Part shown: positions 33,582 to 42,449 of the stretch, one piece after another
How the letters are laid out: each line of letters begins with the position of its first letter
How positions within the stretch are numbered: the first letter of the stretch is position 1
DNA from: Oscillatoria nigro-viridis PCC 7112
GTDB taxonomy: Bacteria > Cyanobacteriota > Cyanobacteriia > Cyanobacteriales > Microcoleaceae
Length of the DNA stretch: 64,000 nucleotides
Direction of reading: 5' to 3'
NCBI RefSeq assembly: GCF_000317475.1
Contig: NC_019729.1
Span: 6,731,445 to 6,795,444 of the forward strand
Position numbers and translations under genes: made by a program
Notes under the pieces: model-generated
Databases searched by the model: none
What the model saw: the letters and a program-made list of their open reading frames with translations, nothing else
What the model was told of the DNA's origin: nothing

Positions 33582-34193
33582 TTAACAAATCGGCTGCTGT
33601 CCGGGTTTGACGGCGTGAATGTACTCGCTGCCCGAGGTCGGCCATCCCCGCTTATAATAAGCTTCCTCCGGCTTCCCCCAGCCCAACTGCAACAAAATTT
33701 CTAGAAAATCCAACTTTTCCCACTTCGAGAGACTGGCCCATTCTGTGCGCTGGGCTATAGCCTCTACATCAACCGGCTCGATCGATCGAAAATCCTTCCC
33801 GCTGTTAATGCTTAAATACAAATCCATCCCGGCAGTTACCTGCTGCCAGAATTCCAACATAGAAATCTTAGCGGCCTTGAGCGTTATCAAATCAACCGGT
33901 AGAGCTATTAATTCGTCATCCACTGCCGGATAGCGTAGAGTATTGCCTTTAACCGCCATTTCCCGCCAGACAATCCCAGAAACTTGATGTTCGCGCTGGT
34001 ATTCGTGCACGGCAGCCTTAAAATTTTGATAAGCAGTGAACTTCTGAACTCCCTCAGATTTGAGAAAGCGGTCAATCACGGGGTTGCCTGTAGCAGGAGT
34101 TTCAGTCAAATTGAGACGCCGCCCATGCAAGCAGGCTTGGCGCTCTTCTTCGAGGATTTTAATGAGTTCCGCCGTGCTGTAGACCTTGGACAT
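33582..34193 (-). CDS. conserved hypothetical protein
   Basis: 203 residues from the ATG at 34193 (MSKVYSTAELIKILEEERQA); an upstream TTG at 34283 would add 30 unlikely residues. The chain is soluble and mixed alpha/beta: GNPVIDRFLKSEGVQKFTAY, ISGKDF-like SGKDFRSIEP, and LLQLGWGKPEEAYYKRGWP near the end. No motif of known catalysis seen. I believe it is a cyanobacterial family of unknown role. Confidence 0.65.
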   Translation of the reverse strand: MSKVYSTAELIKILEEERQACLHGRRLNLTETPATGNPVIDRFLKSEGVQKFTAYQNFKAAVHEYQREHQVSGIVWREMAVKGNTLRYPAVDDELIALPVDLITLKAAKISMLEFWQQVTAGMDLYLSINSGKDFRSIEPVDVEAIAQRTEWASLSKWEKLDFLEILLQLGWGKPEEAYYKRGWPTSGSEYIHAVKPGQQPIC

Positions 34194-34350
34194 CTTTATT
34201 GAGGCAAAATCAAGATATTGGCTGATATTCGGCTGGTTTTCTCGACTAATCTTCGGTAAAGATAGTTTGGCACTTCTGGGCAATATTCAGTTTTGCCGTT
34301 ATTCTAACTTTTCTTGCTGCTTAATTCTAGTTTGATAGTTTACAGGAGTC

Positions 34351-34457
34351 GAGCCGCGAAATCCCGACAGCCTCTTAACAAAAGCAGTTAAGAGGGTAAT
34401 GAATCACGAACTAGACTGGGAAGTGCACCGCCGACGTACCTCGCGGGATTTTTCGCC
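34351..34457 (+). ncRNA. candidate small structured RNA
   Basis: GCGAAATCCCG (34356-34366) pairs with CGGGATTTTTCGC (34444-34456) as an 11-bp outer stem with a 2-nt bulge. Inside is a perfect hairpin CCTCTTAAC/GTTAAGAGG (34371-34395). About 100 nt with a closed outline; no open frame. The strand is a guess. Confidence 0.35.
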
Positions 34458-34486
34458 AAAAATAAAGCCCCCTCGAAGGAGGGGGC
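34458..34486 (-). terminator. intrinsic terminator after Rbp gene
   Basis: Perfect 8-bp stem GCCCCCTC/GAGGGGGC with a 4-nt loop; on the minus strand it runs into TTTATTTTT. It lies 117 bp after the stop of the Rbp gene at 34603. Confidence 0.75.
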
Positions 34487-34602
34487 AAAACTGATTTAGA
34501 GGTTTGGGAGTTTTATTTAATGGGTCGATCGAACAACCCGAAAAAAAAGCAGCATTCGCACCTGCCGTCAACTACCAAAACTCAAATTTTCAGTATCAAA
34601 GC

Positions 34603-34923
34603 TTAGTAGCGTCCGCGTGAAGAGCGATCGTTGTCGCCCCAGCCACCGCCGCCGCCCGAGGAGCGTCTGTTGTTGTTGTTTTCGCGAGGTTTGGCTTTGT
34701 TGACTTTCAAGTCGCGGCCCATCCATTCAGCACCGTCTAGAGCTGCGATGGCTGCTGCTTCTTCTGCCTCGCTTGCCATTTCCACAAATGCAAAACCCCG
34801 CATCCTGCCTGTTTCCCGGTCCACTGGCACTTGGACGCGGCTTACAGTACCGTACTCGGCAAATACTTCGTTGAGGTCGTCTGATGTTACCTCATATGAA
34901 AGATTACCCACGTAAATCGACAT
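34603..34923 (-). CDS. RRM-type RNA-binding protein (Rbp)
   Basis: 106 residues from the ATG at 34923, which has GGAG before it. RNP2 IYVGNL and RNP1 MRGFAFVEM, then a Gly/Arg/Asn/Ser tail (RRSSGGGGGWGDNDRSSRGR). The tail is like those of cold-induced cyanobacterial Rbp proteins. Its leader DNA is closely related to that of the Rbp gene at 57173. Confidence 0.92.
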   Translation of the reverse strand: MSIYVGNLSYEVTSDDLNEVFAEYGTVSRVQVPVDRETGRMRGFAFVEMASEAEEAAAIAALDGAEWMGRDLKVNKAKPRENNNNRRSSGGGGGWGDNDRSSRGRY

Positions 34924-34976
34924 AAAATCTCCAGAATCATTAGGGTGCAGAGATTTAGATTCGGAGAGACGCTTGT
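34924..34976 (-). promoter_or_regulatory. conserved Rbp 5' leader, copy 1
   Basis: Shared blocks with 57482-57532: tctccagaat, tagggtg, agagattta and cggag..acgc, in the same order and spacing relative to the ATG. Conservation in untranslated DNA suggests a leader element, perhaps for cold control. Confidence 0.6.
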
Positions 34977-35124
34977 AAATAAACACCAACAAACTACGCA
35001 ACCGAATTTAATTCTTGGACAACCACTATAACATGAAGTCAGCAGAATCAGCAATTGGCTGTCATAACTTTCAATTTTCGGTGGCGTCGGGCAATCGCCA
35101 ACAGAAAGTATTCGTGATAACTGA

Positions 35125-35265
35125 CAGGAAGCATCTCAATGAAAGCAGCCCAGCTATAAATTGGAGTTTTGAGGCTCTCTTGCTGCGAGGCTCTCTTGCT
35201 GCGGGGAAAAAGTCAGAAGTCAGGAGCCAGAAGAAGTATTTTTACAAATATGAGATGCTCCCAAC
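35125..35265. repeat. dispersed 140-bp repeat, copy 2
   Basis: gcatctcaatgaaagcagcc, degenerate agtcaggagccag units, then tttttacaaatatgagatgc: same layout as 12050-12190. Confidence 0.75.
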
Positions 35266-35526
35266 TGACATCTTACACTCTTGGCATCATCCACTTGGTT
35301 TCTTGCTGCGCGATCGACCTGATATCTGAGATTTTTCGTCGCTGTTACCAGGTTTATTGGGTCTGATCGATCGCAGTGCATGAGATTCAGTTATAACTGA
35401 CATCACGCACTGTTCTCCCTGGACAAGCCTCCTGCCCGTTCCACCAGAGATAAATGTTTTTAGCCCGGGATTAATCTTCGGAGTCAATTTCCCATCTTCC
35501 ATCTCCCGTCTCTCATCGCATCCGAT

Positions 35527-35700
35527 TTAGCGCCAGAGAATGGCGGTTCCCGAATAATTATCAAAAGATTTATTAGCCATATCTACGCGCATTTTATACA
35601 TATAGACATCAAAGTTCACAAGAGATAGAGCCACTTTGCCAAAATTGCCCTCTTGAATTGCGCGTCTTCCTGCATGCTGAGGACAATTACTTGTAATTTT
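35527..35700 (-). pseudogene. possible relic of a protein C-terminus
   Basis: An uninterrupted minus-strand frame of about 57 codons reads RRAIQEGNFGKVALSLVNFD ... NYSGTAILWR and stop. It is protein-like but has no start and no neighbour domain. Family unknown. Confidence 0.3.
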
Positions 35701-36360
35701 TATTCAAAATATAGCCTTTCGAGCTCTCATATGAGGTACTCTAGGTCTCCGCGGGCTGGAGCGGGCATACCTCACCACGCTTGAGAACCGCTGTAGATTA
35801 TGTTTTAGCTTATTCAATATCCCAGTTGCGACTCTCAATATATTGTAAAAAATTGTCGCACTCACAAGGACAAAAAAATTTAAATTTCTAGATGGGGGAA
35901 GACGAGAGGTGAGGGATTCGAGACACGAACTGATTTTAAAAAAAACAAAATAGTTGACGATGGCGAGTCGCTTATACAAAGTATCCGTGATTGTATTTGT
36001 AAGCTACTTAATTTTGTAGCGACGCTATTTTTAAAATTATCAGCTAATCTTAGAGCTGTCTATCTGTCAAATTTATATCCTAATTATTGGCTGATTGGGT
36101 GAGATAATTTAAGAATATTTCAATATATCAATCTGTTCGTATCTTAGACTTGCTAGATTGTCTAGATTGGCCAAAATGCACTAAAAAAAACTTTATTTAA
36201 CAAAAAAGTAATAAATATTAGCTAATTTTTCATTTTTTTACAAAAAAATCAACTTGTTTCTCTAAAATTTTCTTTTTATTCATTTTTTAACGCTTTCTGT
36301 AATTTCTCTATTGGCTTTTTCTCTGAGAGGATTATCTGCTGTTATTTTTACACTAATTGC

Positions 36361-36720
36361 ATGAATTTAGTTGGCGATTGTACCGTATTTAAATGCCTAA
36401 CAGCTTATGTTCTGGGAAAGATGCGATCGCACTCCTGCATCCCTAGCATTGTAACTGTCACCTCGCTCATGCCGGGCCCAACCGATACTAACTTCTTCCA
36501 TCGGGCGGGAATGGACGACACGAAGGCGGGCGCCGACAAGAAAGACGATCCAGTCGCGGTTGCCAAGCAGGGATTTGAAGCCTTGATGGCCGGTAAGGAC
36601 AAGATCGTTGCAGGTTCACTCAAGACCAAGATTTTGGCCAGCGCGAGCCAAGTTTTACCTGATACCGTCAATGCCGAACTGCACAGTCAACTTACTAAAC
36701 CGGGATCGGCTCACAAATAA
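36361..36720 (+). pseudogene. short-chain dehydrogenase (SDR), C-terminal fragment
   Basis: About the last 95 codons (from TVTSLMPGPTDTNFF) are a typical SDR C-terminus: PGPTDTNFFHRAGM, DDPVAVAKQGFEALMAGKDK, VAGSLKTK. The Rossmann GxxxGxG part and the catalytic YxxxK are missing. The 5' part of the frame is unrelated AT-rich DNA. A broken gene, richer in GC than the DNA to its left, possibly acquired from a proteobacterium. Confidence 0.8.
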
Positions 36721-36939
36721 TTCGCGCCCGTCTTACTATTCTTATGTGCAGATTTAAAGAAAGTAAATATCGCAGATCATGGCAGGGTCGCTGCCAATAA
36801 AATCGTCTTTACTTCTCCCAGTAGTGGCAATTTAGCACAGTTTTCTCAGGCGTTCATCGATGGCATTATGCAGCATTGGCATTGGATGCGAACTGAGGAA
36901 TAAATGGTTCCCGCCTAAGTAATTTAGTACAGGACATTT
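36721..36939 (+). other. degenerate coding-like DNA
   Basis: A frame of about 50 codons ending IDGIMQHWHWMRTEE and stop at about 36903 has protein-like composition but no start. It looks like the remains of another gene. Confidence 0.25.
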
Positions 36940-37776
36940 ATGCAAATTCATCATCTCAATTGTGGCTGTATGTGTCCCATTGGAGGGGCGCTTTTCGATG
37001 GCTTTAGTCGCGGTCTGACGGCTCACCTCGTCTGCCACTGTCTGCTTGTTGAAACGAATCAGGGGCTGGTTCTGATTGATACCGGTTTCGGATTGCGGGA
37101 TATCAAGTCCCCTTACTCGCGACTCAGCGCGTTTTTCGTCCATTTTAATAACATCCAGTTCGATCGCAAGTACACGGCAATCCATCAAATTGAACAGCTC
37201 GGATTTTCACCAAGCGATGTGCGCCATATTGTGCTAACCCACCTCGATTTCGATCGTGCCGGCGGTCTAGAGGATTTCCCTGAAGCAACAGTACACGTCA
37301 TGCAGGCTGAAATCGATGCCGCACACGATCGGCACGGTTTCATCACAAAAAGGCGCTATCGTCCGGGGCAGTGGGATGAAGTCAAACACTGGAAATACTA
37401 TTCGGCGGGTGGCGAACCTTGGTTCGGTTTTGAAGCAGTCCGCGACCTCGACGGGTTGCCGCCGGAAATTTTGTTAATCCCGTTGGTGGGGCACACGCGC
37501 GGTCATGCGGGCATTGCCATTGATACACCCGATGGCTGGCTTCTGCACGCAGGGGATGCCTATTTCTACCGACACGAGATGGATGCGGCTAACCGACGCT
37601 GCACGCCCGGTCTGCGCGCCTACCAATGGATGATGGAGGTCGATCGCAAGGCTAGGTTGCTCAATCAAGGCCGGCTGCACGCATTATCGGTGCAGCATAG
37701 TAAAGATGTGCGCCTGTTTTGCAGTCACGATGCTATTGAGTTAAAAGCCTTCGTTGACGAGTCTAGGAGCTCTTAA
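36940..37776 (+). CDS. metallo-beta-lactamase-fold hydrolase (lactonase-like)
   Basis: 278 residues. LVLIDTGFG, HIVLTHLDFDRAGGL, LIPLVGHTRGHAGIAID, LLHAGDAYFY and LFCSHDAIEL follow the MBL order. The metal motif reads HLDFDR where HxHxDH (or HLDxDH) is usual, so one His ligand is an Arg; metal binding may differ. The C-terminal His are kept. The family includes N-acyl-homoserine lactonases and glyoxalase-like enzymes. Relatively GC-rich between gene fragments; likely acquired. Confidence 0.8.
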   Translation: MQIHHLNCGCMCPIGGALFDGFSRGLTAHLVCHCLLVETNQGLVLIDTGFGLRDIKSPYSRLSAFFVHFNNIQFDRKYTAIHQIEQLGFSPSDVRHIVLTHLDFDRAGGLEDFPEATVHVMQAEIDAAHDRHGFITKRRYRPGQWDEVKHWKYYSAGGEPWFGFEAVRDLDGLPPEILLIPLVGHTRGHAGIAIDTPDGWLLHAGDAYFYRHEMDAANRRCTPGLRAYQWMMEVDRKARLLNQGRLHALSVQHSKDVRLFCSHDAIELKAFVDESRSS

Positions 37777-37793
37777 AACTAGAAATTTCATCC

Positions 37794-38102
37794 TTAGTTC
37801 GGAATTGCTTTTGCCCGATCGCGAATTGACAAATAACCTAAATTCAGCCAAAACCCTCCTCGATCGATCGTTACCCGGTAAACCTCCCCTATCCACTGCT
37901 GGCACCAGTTTAAATACTCATCTAACACCAAGAATTTTTCGTACTCTTTGCCGATGTTATAAGGCGGGCTGGTAAGGGTTAAATCTACAAATTGATCGGG
38001 CAGCAACTTCATTGCCTCCAAACAATCCAGGTTATAAATTAGGCAATTAGGAGCTTGGAAGTACGGTTTACCTAAAATATTCGCGATCTCAGTCAAGCTC
38101 AT
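37794..38102 (-). pseudogene. DNA methyltransferase, N-terminal fragment
   Basis: 102 residues from an ATG: DCLEAMKLLPDQFVDLTL, then motif IV TSPPYNIGKEYE (TSPPY 44-48) of N4-cytosine/N6-adenine methylases. The frame stops just after RDRAKAIPN, where intact proteins continue for about 150-200 residues including the SAM-binding FxGxG. So it is a truncated, inactive remnant. It ends 18 bp from the end of the hydrolase gene, pointing to a deletion or insertion seam. Confidence 0.8.
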
Positions 38103-38272
38103 GAAATATTAGGGAGATATTTTGTTGACAAAGTACAAGGTTTATAGTAAGTGACTTGAGAAATATTGTCAAACTCATCTGGATTGGGCGATCGCCCTGC
38201 CGGAAACAAAAGGTTACAATCAAAAATAGATTCTATTTCCATAACATTACTGTTTATAGCTTGAACTTCTCT

Positions 38273-39988
38273 GTGCCCAATAACAACTCCTCAACTCAAT
38301 CCTTTCAATTTGACTCAATTGACAGCGCCCTCGCAGACCTGAAAGCAGGTCGCCCCCTGGTAGTAGTCGATGACGAAAATCGCGAAAACGAAGGCGATGT
38401 GATTTGTGCCGCCCAATTCGCCACCCCCGACAACATCAATTTCATGGCCGTGAACGCGCGGGGTTTGATTTGTCTGGCATTGAGCGGCGAAAGGCTCGAT
38501 CGCCTGGAACTGCCCCTGATGGTCAGCAAAAACACCGACAACAACCAAACAGCCTTCACCGTCAGCATCGATGCAGTCAACGGCGTCAGCACCGGCATCT
38601 CGGCCGAAGACCGGGCGCGCACCATTCAAGTAGCCATCCACCCGGACACCAAACCTCAAGACTTGCGCCGTCCCGGTCACATTTTCCCCCTGCGGGCGAT
38701 CGACGGCGGCGTCCTCAAACGCGCCGGTCACACCGAAGCCTCGGTTGACCTCGCCAGACTCGCCGGGCTGTATCCCAGCGGCGTCATCTGCGAAATTCAA
38801 AACCCCGACGGTTCGATGGCGAGGCTGCCCGAATTAATCGACTACGCCAAAACCCACAACCTTAAAATAATCAGTATTGCCGACTTAATTAGCTACCGGC
38901 TCAAGCACGATCGATTCGTCCGCCGCGAAACCGTCGCCAAATTGCCCACTCAATTCGGCGAGTTTATGATTTACGCCTACCGCGACACCCAAGACAATTC
39001 AGAACACGTTGCTATTGTCAAGGGCGACCCGGCAGAATTTAAAGACAAACCCGTGATGGTGCGGGTGCATTCCGAATGCCTGACCGGCGATGCTTTGGGT
39101 TCCCTGCGCTGCGACTGCCGGATGCAACTGCAAGCGGCACTGAAAATGATCGAAAATGTCGGTTCTGGCGTTATCGTTTACTTGCGCCAAGAAGGTCGGG
39201 GCATTGGATTGGTAAATAAACTAAAAGCTTACTCGCTGCAAGATTTGGGATTCGATACAGTAGAAGCTAACGAACGGTTGGGATTTCCCGCCGACTTGCG
39301 GAATTACGGCGTCGGAGCACAAATGCTCAACGATTTGGGAGTGCAAAAAATTCGGTTGATTACCAACAACCCGCGCAAAATTGCAGGGTTGAAAGGTTAC
39401 GGCATTGAAGTAGCCGATCGCGTCCCATTACTAATTGAAGCCACAGATTACAACTCGATCTATCTGGCAACAAAAGCCGAAAAACTCGGTCATATGCTGC
39501 TGCAAACTTATTTAGTAACAGTGGCAATTCAGTGGAACGAAACGAAGGAAGAAGCCAGAAGCCAGAAAGCAGAAGGAAAAGAGGAAGATTCTGCTATTCA
39601 AAATCGGTACGAACACCTCGAAAAACTGCGGCATTTGGCGGCTAACCAGCACTTGCTGCTGCAAGAAGAAGCGCGGCCGGTGGGAATAGCCCTTTTCGGA
39701 GAAGGCTCCCTCATCGTTCACCTGGGCTTCGATCAACCCGGACTCGCAGCCCCCGACTGGTACTCGGAGGTAAACCATCCTTACGTCAAGGCGATCGGCC
39801 ACATTCTGGCAGAAATCAGCACTGAGCCCAATTTGCAAACATTAGAATTCATGGTTTCCTCCGGTGCAGATCCGCTCAAAACCCTGCAAGTCCAGCTCGA
39901 TCGCGAGACATTCCTTTTGTCGGAATTAACCGGAATTTGCGATCGGCTCGAACCTCAAAAAATCTACAGTTTTGCCCCTATTCGCTGA
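38273..39988 (+). CDS. ribBA: RibBA: DHBP synthase / GTP cyclohydrolase II fusion with C-terminal extension
   Basis: 571 residues from a GTG at 38273 (a TTG at 38156 would add 39). N-terminal RibB: VVVDDENRENEGDVI, and RRPGHIFPL, RAGHTEASVDLARL. RibA: VHSECLTGDALGSLRCDCR with the zinc Cys residues, LRQEGRGIGL and a C-terminal NNPRK. Together they start riboflavin synthesis from ribulose 5-phosphate and GTP. A cyanobacterial C-terminal extension of about 150 residues follows a linker (about 423-440, KEEARSQKAEGKEEDS) encoded by an agaagccag repeat. Confidence 0.93.
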   Translation: MPNNNSSTQSFQFDSIDSALADLKAGRPLVVVDDENRENEGDVICAAQFATPDNINFMAVNARGLICLALSGERLDRLELPLMVSKNTDNNQTAFTVSIDAVNGVSTGISAEDRARTIQVAIHPDTKPQDLRRPGHIFPLRAIDGGVLKRAGHTEASVDLARLAGLYPSGVICEIQNPDGSMARLPELIDYAKTHNLKIISIADLISYRLKHDRFVRRETVAKLPTQFGEFMIYAYRDTQDNSEHVAIVKGDPAEFKDKPVMVRVHSECLTGDALGSLRCDCRMQLQAALKMIENVGSGVIVYLRQEGRGIGLVNKLKAYSLQDLGFDTVEANERLGFPADLRNYGVGAQMLNDLGVQKIRLITNNPRKIAGLKGYGIEVADRVPLLIEATDYNSIYLATKAEKLGHMLLQTYLVTVAIQWNETKEEARSQKAEGKEEDSAIQNRYEHLEKLRHLAANQHLLLQEEARPVGIALFGEGSLIVHLGFDQPGLAAPDWYSEVNHPYVKAIGHILAEISTEPNLQTLEFMVSSGADPLKTLQVQLDRETFLLSELTGICDRLEPQKIYSFAPIR

Positions 39989-40379
39989 AGGCAGAAGGTA
40001 AAAGGCAACCCCCCTACCCCAGCAGGGGGGAAAGCAGAAGCCAAGAAAAACTGTGAATTACAGAACAATACTGGTTGATACCAGCATCTTCCTTTCGTCA
40101 GAAAGCAGCAGCCAAGAAAAACAGTGAATAACAATGTTGATTGCCGTCTAATATTATGTCCGGTCGATTACCAGAAATCAGGTAGGGGCGGGTTCACCAA
40201 CAATATCGACCAATAATTGACAATCTCAAAAACCCGCCCGACCGAGATATTATGGTCAATCGATCGGACATGATATAACAAGTCGATGCAGCGAACACTT
40301 GAGAGAGAATTGTCGCTGCACATTTATATTATTAAGCAGTATTAATACTCATCAAATTATTCACTAGGACTTTTAGTTA
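39989..40379. other. gap between ribBA and HAD gene
   Basis: 391 bp with no gene: two copies of an agaagccaagaaaaac(a/t)gtgaat unit (near 40040 and 40095), a C6/G6 hairpin just after ribBA and the MITE-like element. Confidence 0.5.
40153..40276. repeat. MITE-like element with tatgtccg(g/a)tcgatt ends
   Basis: Left end tattatgtccggtcgattac and right end (reverse complement) tatatcatgtccgatcgatt match with one gap; inner GGGCGGGTT/AACCCGCCC arms. A shortened form (atcatgtccg...cgggtatgat) lies at 56282-56314. Confidence 0.7.
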
Positions 40380-40832
40380 ATGTTAATTTTTTTAGACATT
40401 GATGGTGTACTTATTCCTGACAGAAGAAATGGATCGAGTTTGCAAACAGATACAATGAAATTTAATTCAACTTGCCTTAATCACTTTGAGAATGTGCTTC
40501 GTTCCTATCCTAATGTGCGAGTAGTAATTTCATCATCATGGCGTGAAATATTCCCCTTCGAGGTAATCCCGCCATTATTTTCACCAGATATCGCTACCCG
40601 TATTATCGGATTCACCCCTTTTCTCAACCCCAAAAATATTCACCAACACAAATATTTACGACACCAGGAAGTTCTTGAGTATCTTCGACAAAATCAAGCC
40701 GAAAACTCACCTTGGGTAGCCATTGACGATATTCCAGAACACTATCCGCCAGATGCACCTGTTGTGGCTATTGATGATTACAATGGTTTTGACCAGAACT
40801 CAGCAAAGATACTTTCAGAATATCTAACTTAA
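40380..40832 (+). CDS. HAD-superfamily-like small phosphatase domain protein
   Basis: 150 residues. FLDIDGVLIPDRR is the DxD nucleophile motif, ISSSW is motif II (Ser), and WVAIDDIPEHY with a second VVAIDD is the acidic motif. No cap domain, as in the HAD domains found in RNA repair or nucleotide phosphatases. It ends 48 bp before the pentapeptide gene. Confidence 0.75.
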   Translation: MLIFLDIDGVLIPDRRNGSSLQTDTMKFNSTCLNHFENVLRSYPNVRVVISSSWREIFPFEVIPPLFSPDIATRIIGFTPFLNPKNIHQHKYLRHQEVLEYLRQNQAENSPWVAIDDIPEHYPPDAPVVAIDDYNGFDQNSAKILSEYLT

Positions 40833-40880
40833 TTTCAAAGGTTAGGAAAAAAGTATCGGAATAGAGAGGGTAAATTTGAC

Positions 40881-42320
40881 ATGGAAATGAACGTTGGTGA
40901 CTTTCTGCACCGACTCGACCTCAGGGGACAAGCACTTAAAGGCACCAACCTTGGCGGTGCGGAACTCCGGGGAGCCAACCTCCGAGGCACGGATCTCCGA
41001 GAAACCAACCTCAGCGGCGCTATGCTCAGGTATGCAGACCTGATTGAAGCCGACCTCAGCGGTGCAAATCTCAGCGGGGCGGATTTAGCTGAATCATTTC
41101 TCAATTTAGCTAACCTCACTAGAGCCGATTTGACTGGTGCTGTCCTCCGAGAAGCTAATCTCGTAGGAGTCGAATTCACCGGCGCCAACCTCAAACAAGC
41201 AAGTTTGATCAAGGCTAATTTAGTTGGAGCCAATCTCCACGAAGCCAACTTAACCAGAGCCAACCTCAGCGGAGCCGATTTGCGCGGTTCTCAGTTGAGC
41301 GGTGCCATTTTAGACAAGGCCGTATACAACAACCGGACTATCTTTCCCGAGGATATCGATCCGGGTGCAATGGGAGCATTTTTGCTAGCTCCCAATGCTT
41401 CGCTCCCCGGCTTAAATCTGGCTATGGTAGATTTGACCGAAGCCGATTTAAAAGGAGCCGATTTGCGGCGGACAAACTTATACAAAGCTATTTTATTTGG
41501 CGCCAAACTCGATCGGGCAAACTTAGCAGGAGCCAACCTCAGCGCAGCGGACTTGAGGGAAGCCAGTTTGAGCGGCACGATTTTGGAGAAAGCTGTTTAC
41601 AGCAACAAGACTTTGTTTTCAGAAGGCATTGACCCCGCTCTGGGGGGAGCTTATTTAATTGCTCCCAATGTATCGCTGCAAGGGGTAAATTTAACCGGAG
41701 CCGACTTAAACGGGTCAGATTTAAGCGGAGCTAATTTGAGCGCTTCTAACTTAACTTCGGTCAATCTCAAAAATGTAGACCTCAGCAGAGCTAGCTTAAA
41801 AAAAGCTTACCTCAAAGGTGCAAACTTGGAGGGAACTGATTTAAGAGGAGCCGATTTAAGCGGCGCAATTTTACACCAAGTAAACTTGAGTTCTGCTGAC
41901 CTTCGGGGTGTAGACTTAACAAGGGCTGACCTCAGCGGCGCTAATTTAAGGGATGCCGATTTGAGGGAGACAGATTTCACCGGAGCTACTTTGCTGTTCG
42001 CTAACTTGAGCGGGGCCGACTTGAGAGGTGTAGACTTGACAAAAGCTGACCTCAGCGGCGCTAAGTTAAACGAAGCCGATCTCCGAAAAGCAGATTTGAT
42101 GAGAGTAAATTTGGAGGGAGCAGATTTAACTGAGGCCGACTTGAGCGATGCTCATTTATTCCGAGTTAATCTCAGAGGTGCTAACCTGAAAGGTACTAAC
42201 CTCAAAGGCGCAAGTTTAAAAGGGGTATTTTTGACTGACGCTTATTTGAGCGAAACGGATGTGACAGATATAGATCTGAGTCCGAATTTTTTTGAATTGC
42301 CGCTAGAATCGGAATGGTAA
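40881..42320 (+). CDS. pentapeptide-repeat protein
   Basis: 479 residues almost wholly A(D/N)Lxx repeats (GANLRG, GADLSG and similar), predicted to fold as a right-handed square beta-helix. Two breaks in the coil are near-copies of each other: ILDKAVYNNRTIFPEDIDPG and ILEKAVYSNKTLFSEGIDP, each followed by LAPN or IAPN. This shows a large internal duplication. The N-terminus MEMNVGDFLHRLDLRGQALK is short, with no signal peptide. Such proteins are abundant in cyanobacteria; role unknown. Confidence 0.93.
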   Translation: MEMNVGDFLHRLDLRGQALKGTNLGGAELRGANLRGTDLRETNLSGAMLRYADLIEADLSGANLSGADLAESFLNLANLTRADLTGAVLREANLVGVEFTGANLKQASLIKANLVGANLHEANLTRANLSGADLRGSQLSGAILDKAVYNNRTIFPEDIDPGAMGAFLLAPNASLPGLNLAMVDLTEADLKGADLRRTNLYKAILFGAKLDRANLAGANLSAADLREASLSGTILEKAVYSNKTLFSEGIDPALGGAYLIAPNVSLQGVNLTGADLNGSDLSGANLSASNLTSVNLKNVDLSRASLKKAYLKGANLEGTDLRGADLSGAILHQVNLSSADLRGVDLTRADLSGANLRDADLRETDFTGATLLFANLSGADLRGVDLTKADLSGAKLNEADLRKADLMRVNLEGADLTEADLSDAHLFRVNLRGANLKGTNLKGASLKGVFLTDAYLSETDVTDIDLSPNFFELPLESEW

Positions 42321-42354
42321 TTAGTCATTTGGCAGGAAAGCAGTTGGCAGTTGA

Positions 42355-42449
42355 CATTTGAGATTTGACAGGAAAGCAGTCATTTATCTGAACAATCTAA
42401 AATCTAAAATCTATCTGAACAATCGAAAATCTAAAATCTAAAATCTAAA
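42355..42449. repeat. short tandem repeat up to the herA-like start codon
   Basis: Units of aatctaa(a) repeat up to position 42449, directly before the ATG at 42450, leaving no Shine-Dalgarno. Confidence 0.8.

Larger units (their letters stand above)
34977..36360. other. 1.4-kb gap, AT-rich, with relics
   Basis: No intact gene. It holds the dispersed repeat copy, a possible gene relic at 35527-35700 and a strongly AT-rich right half (36000-36360). The region precedes the foreign-looking block at 36.4-38.1 kb. Confidence 0.5.
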
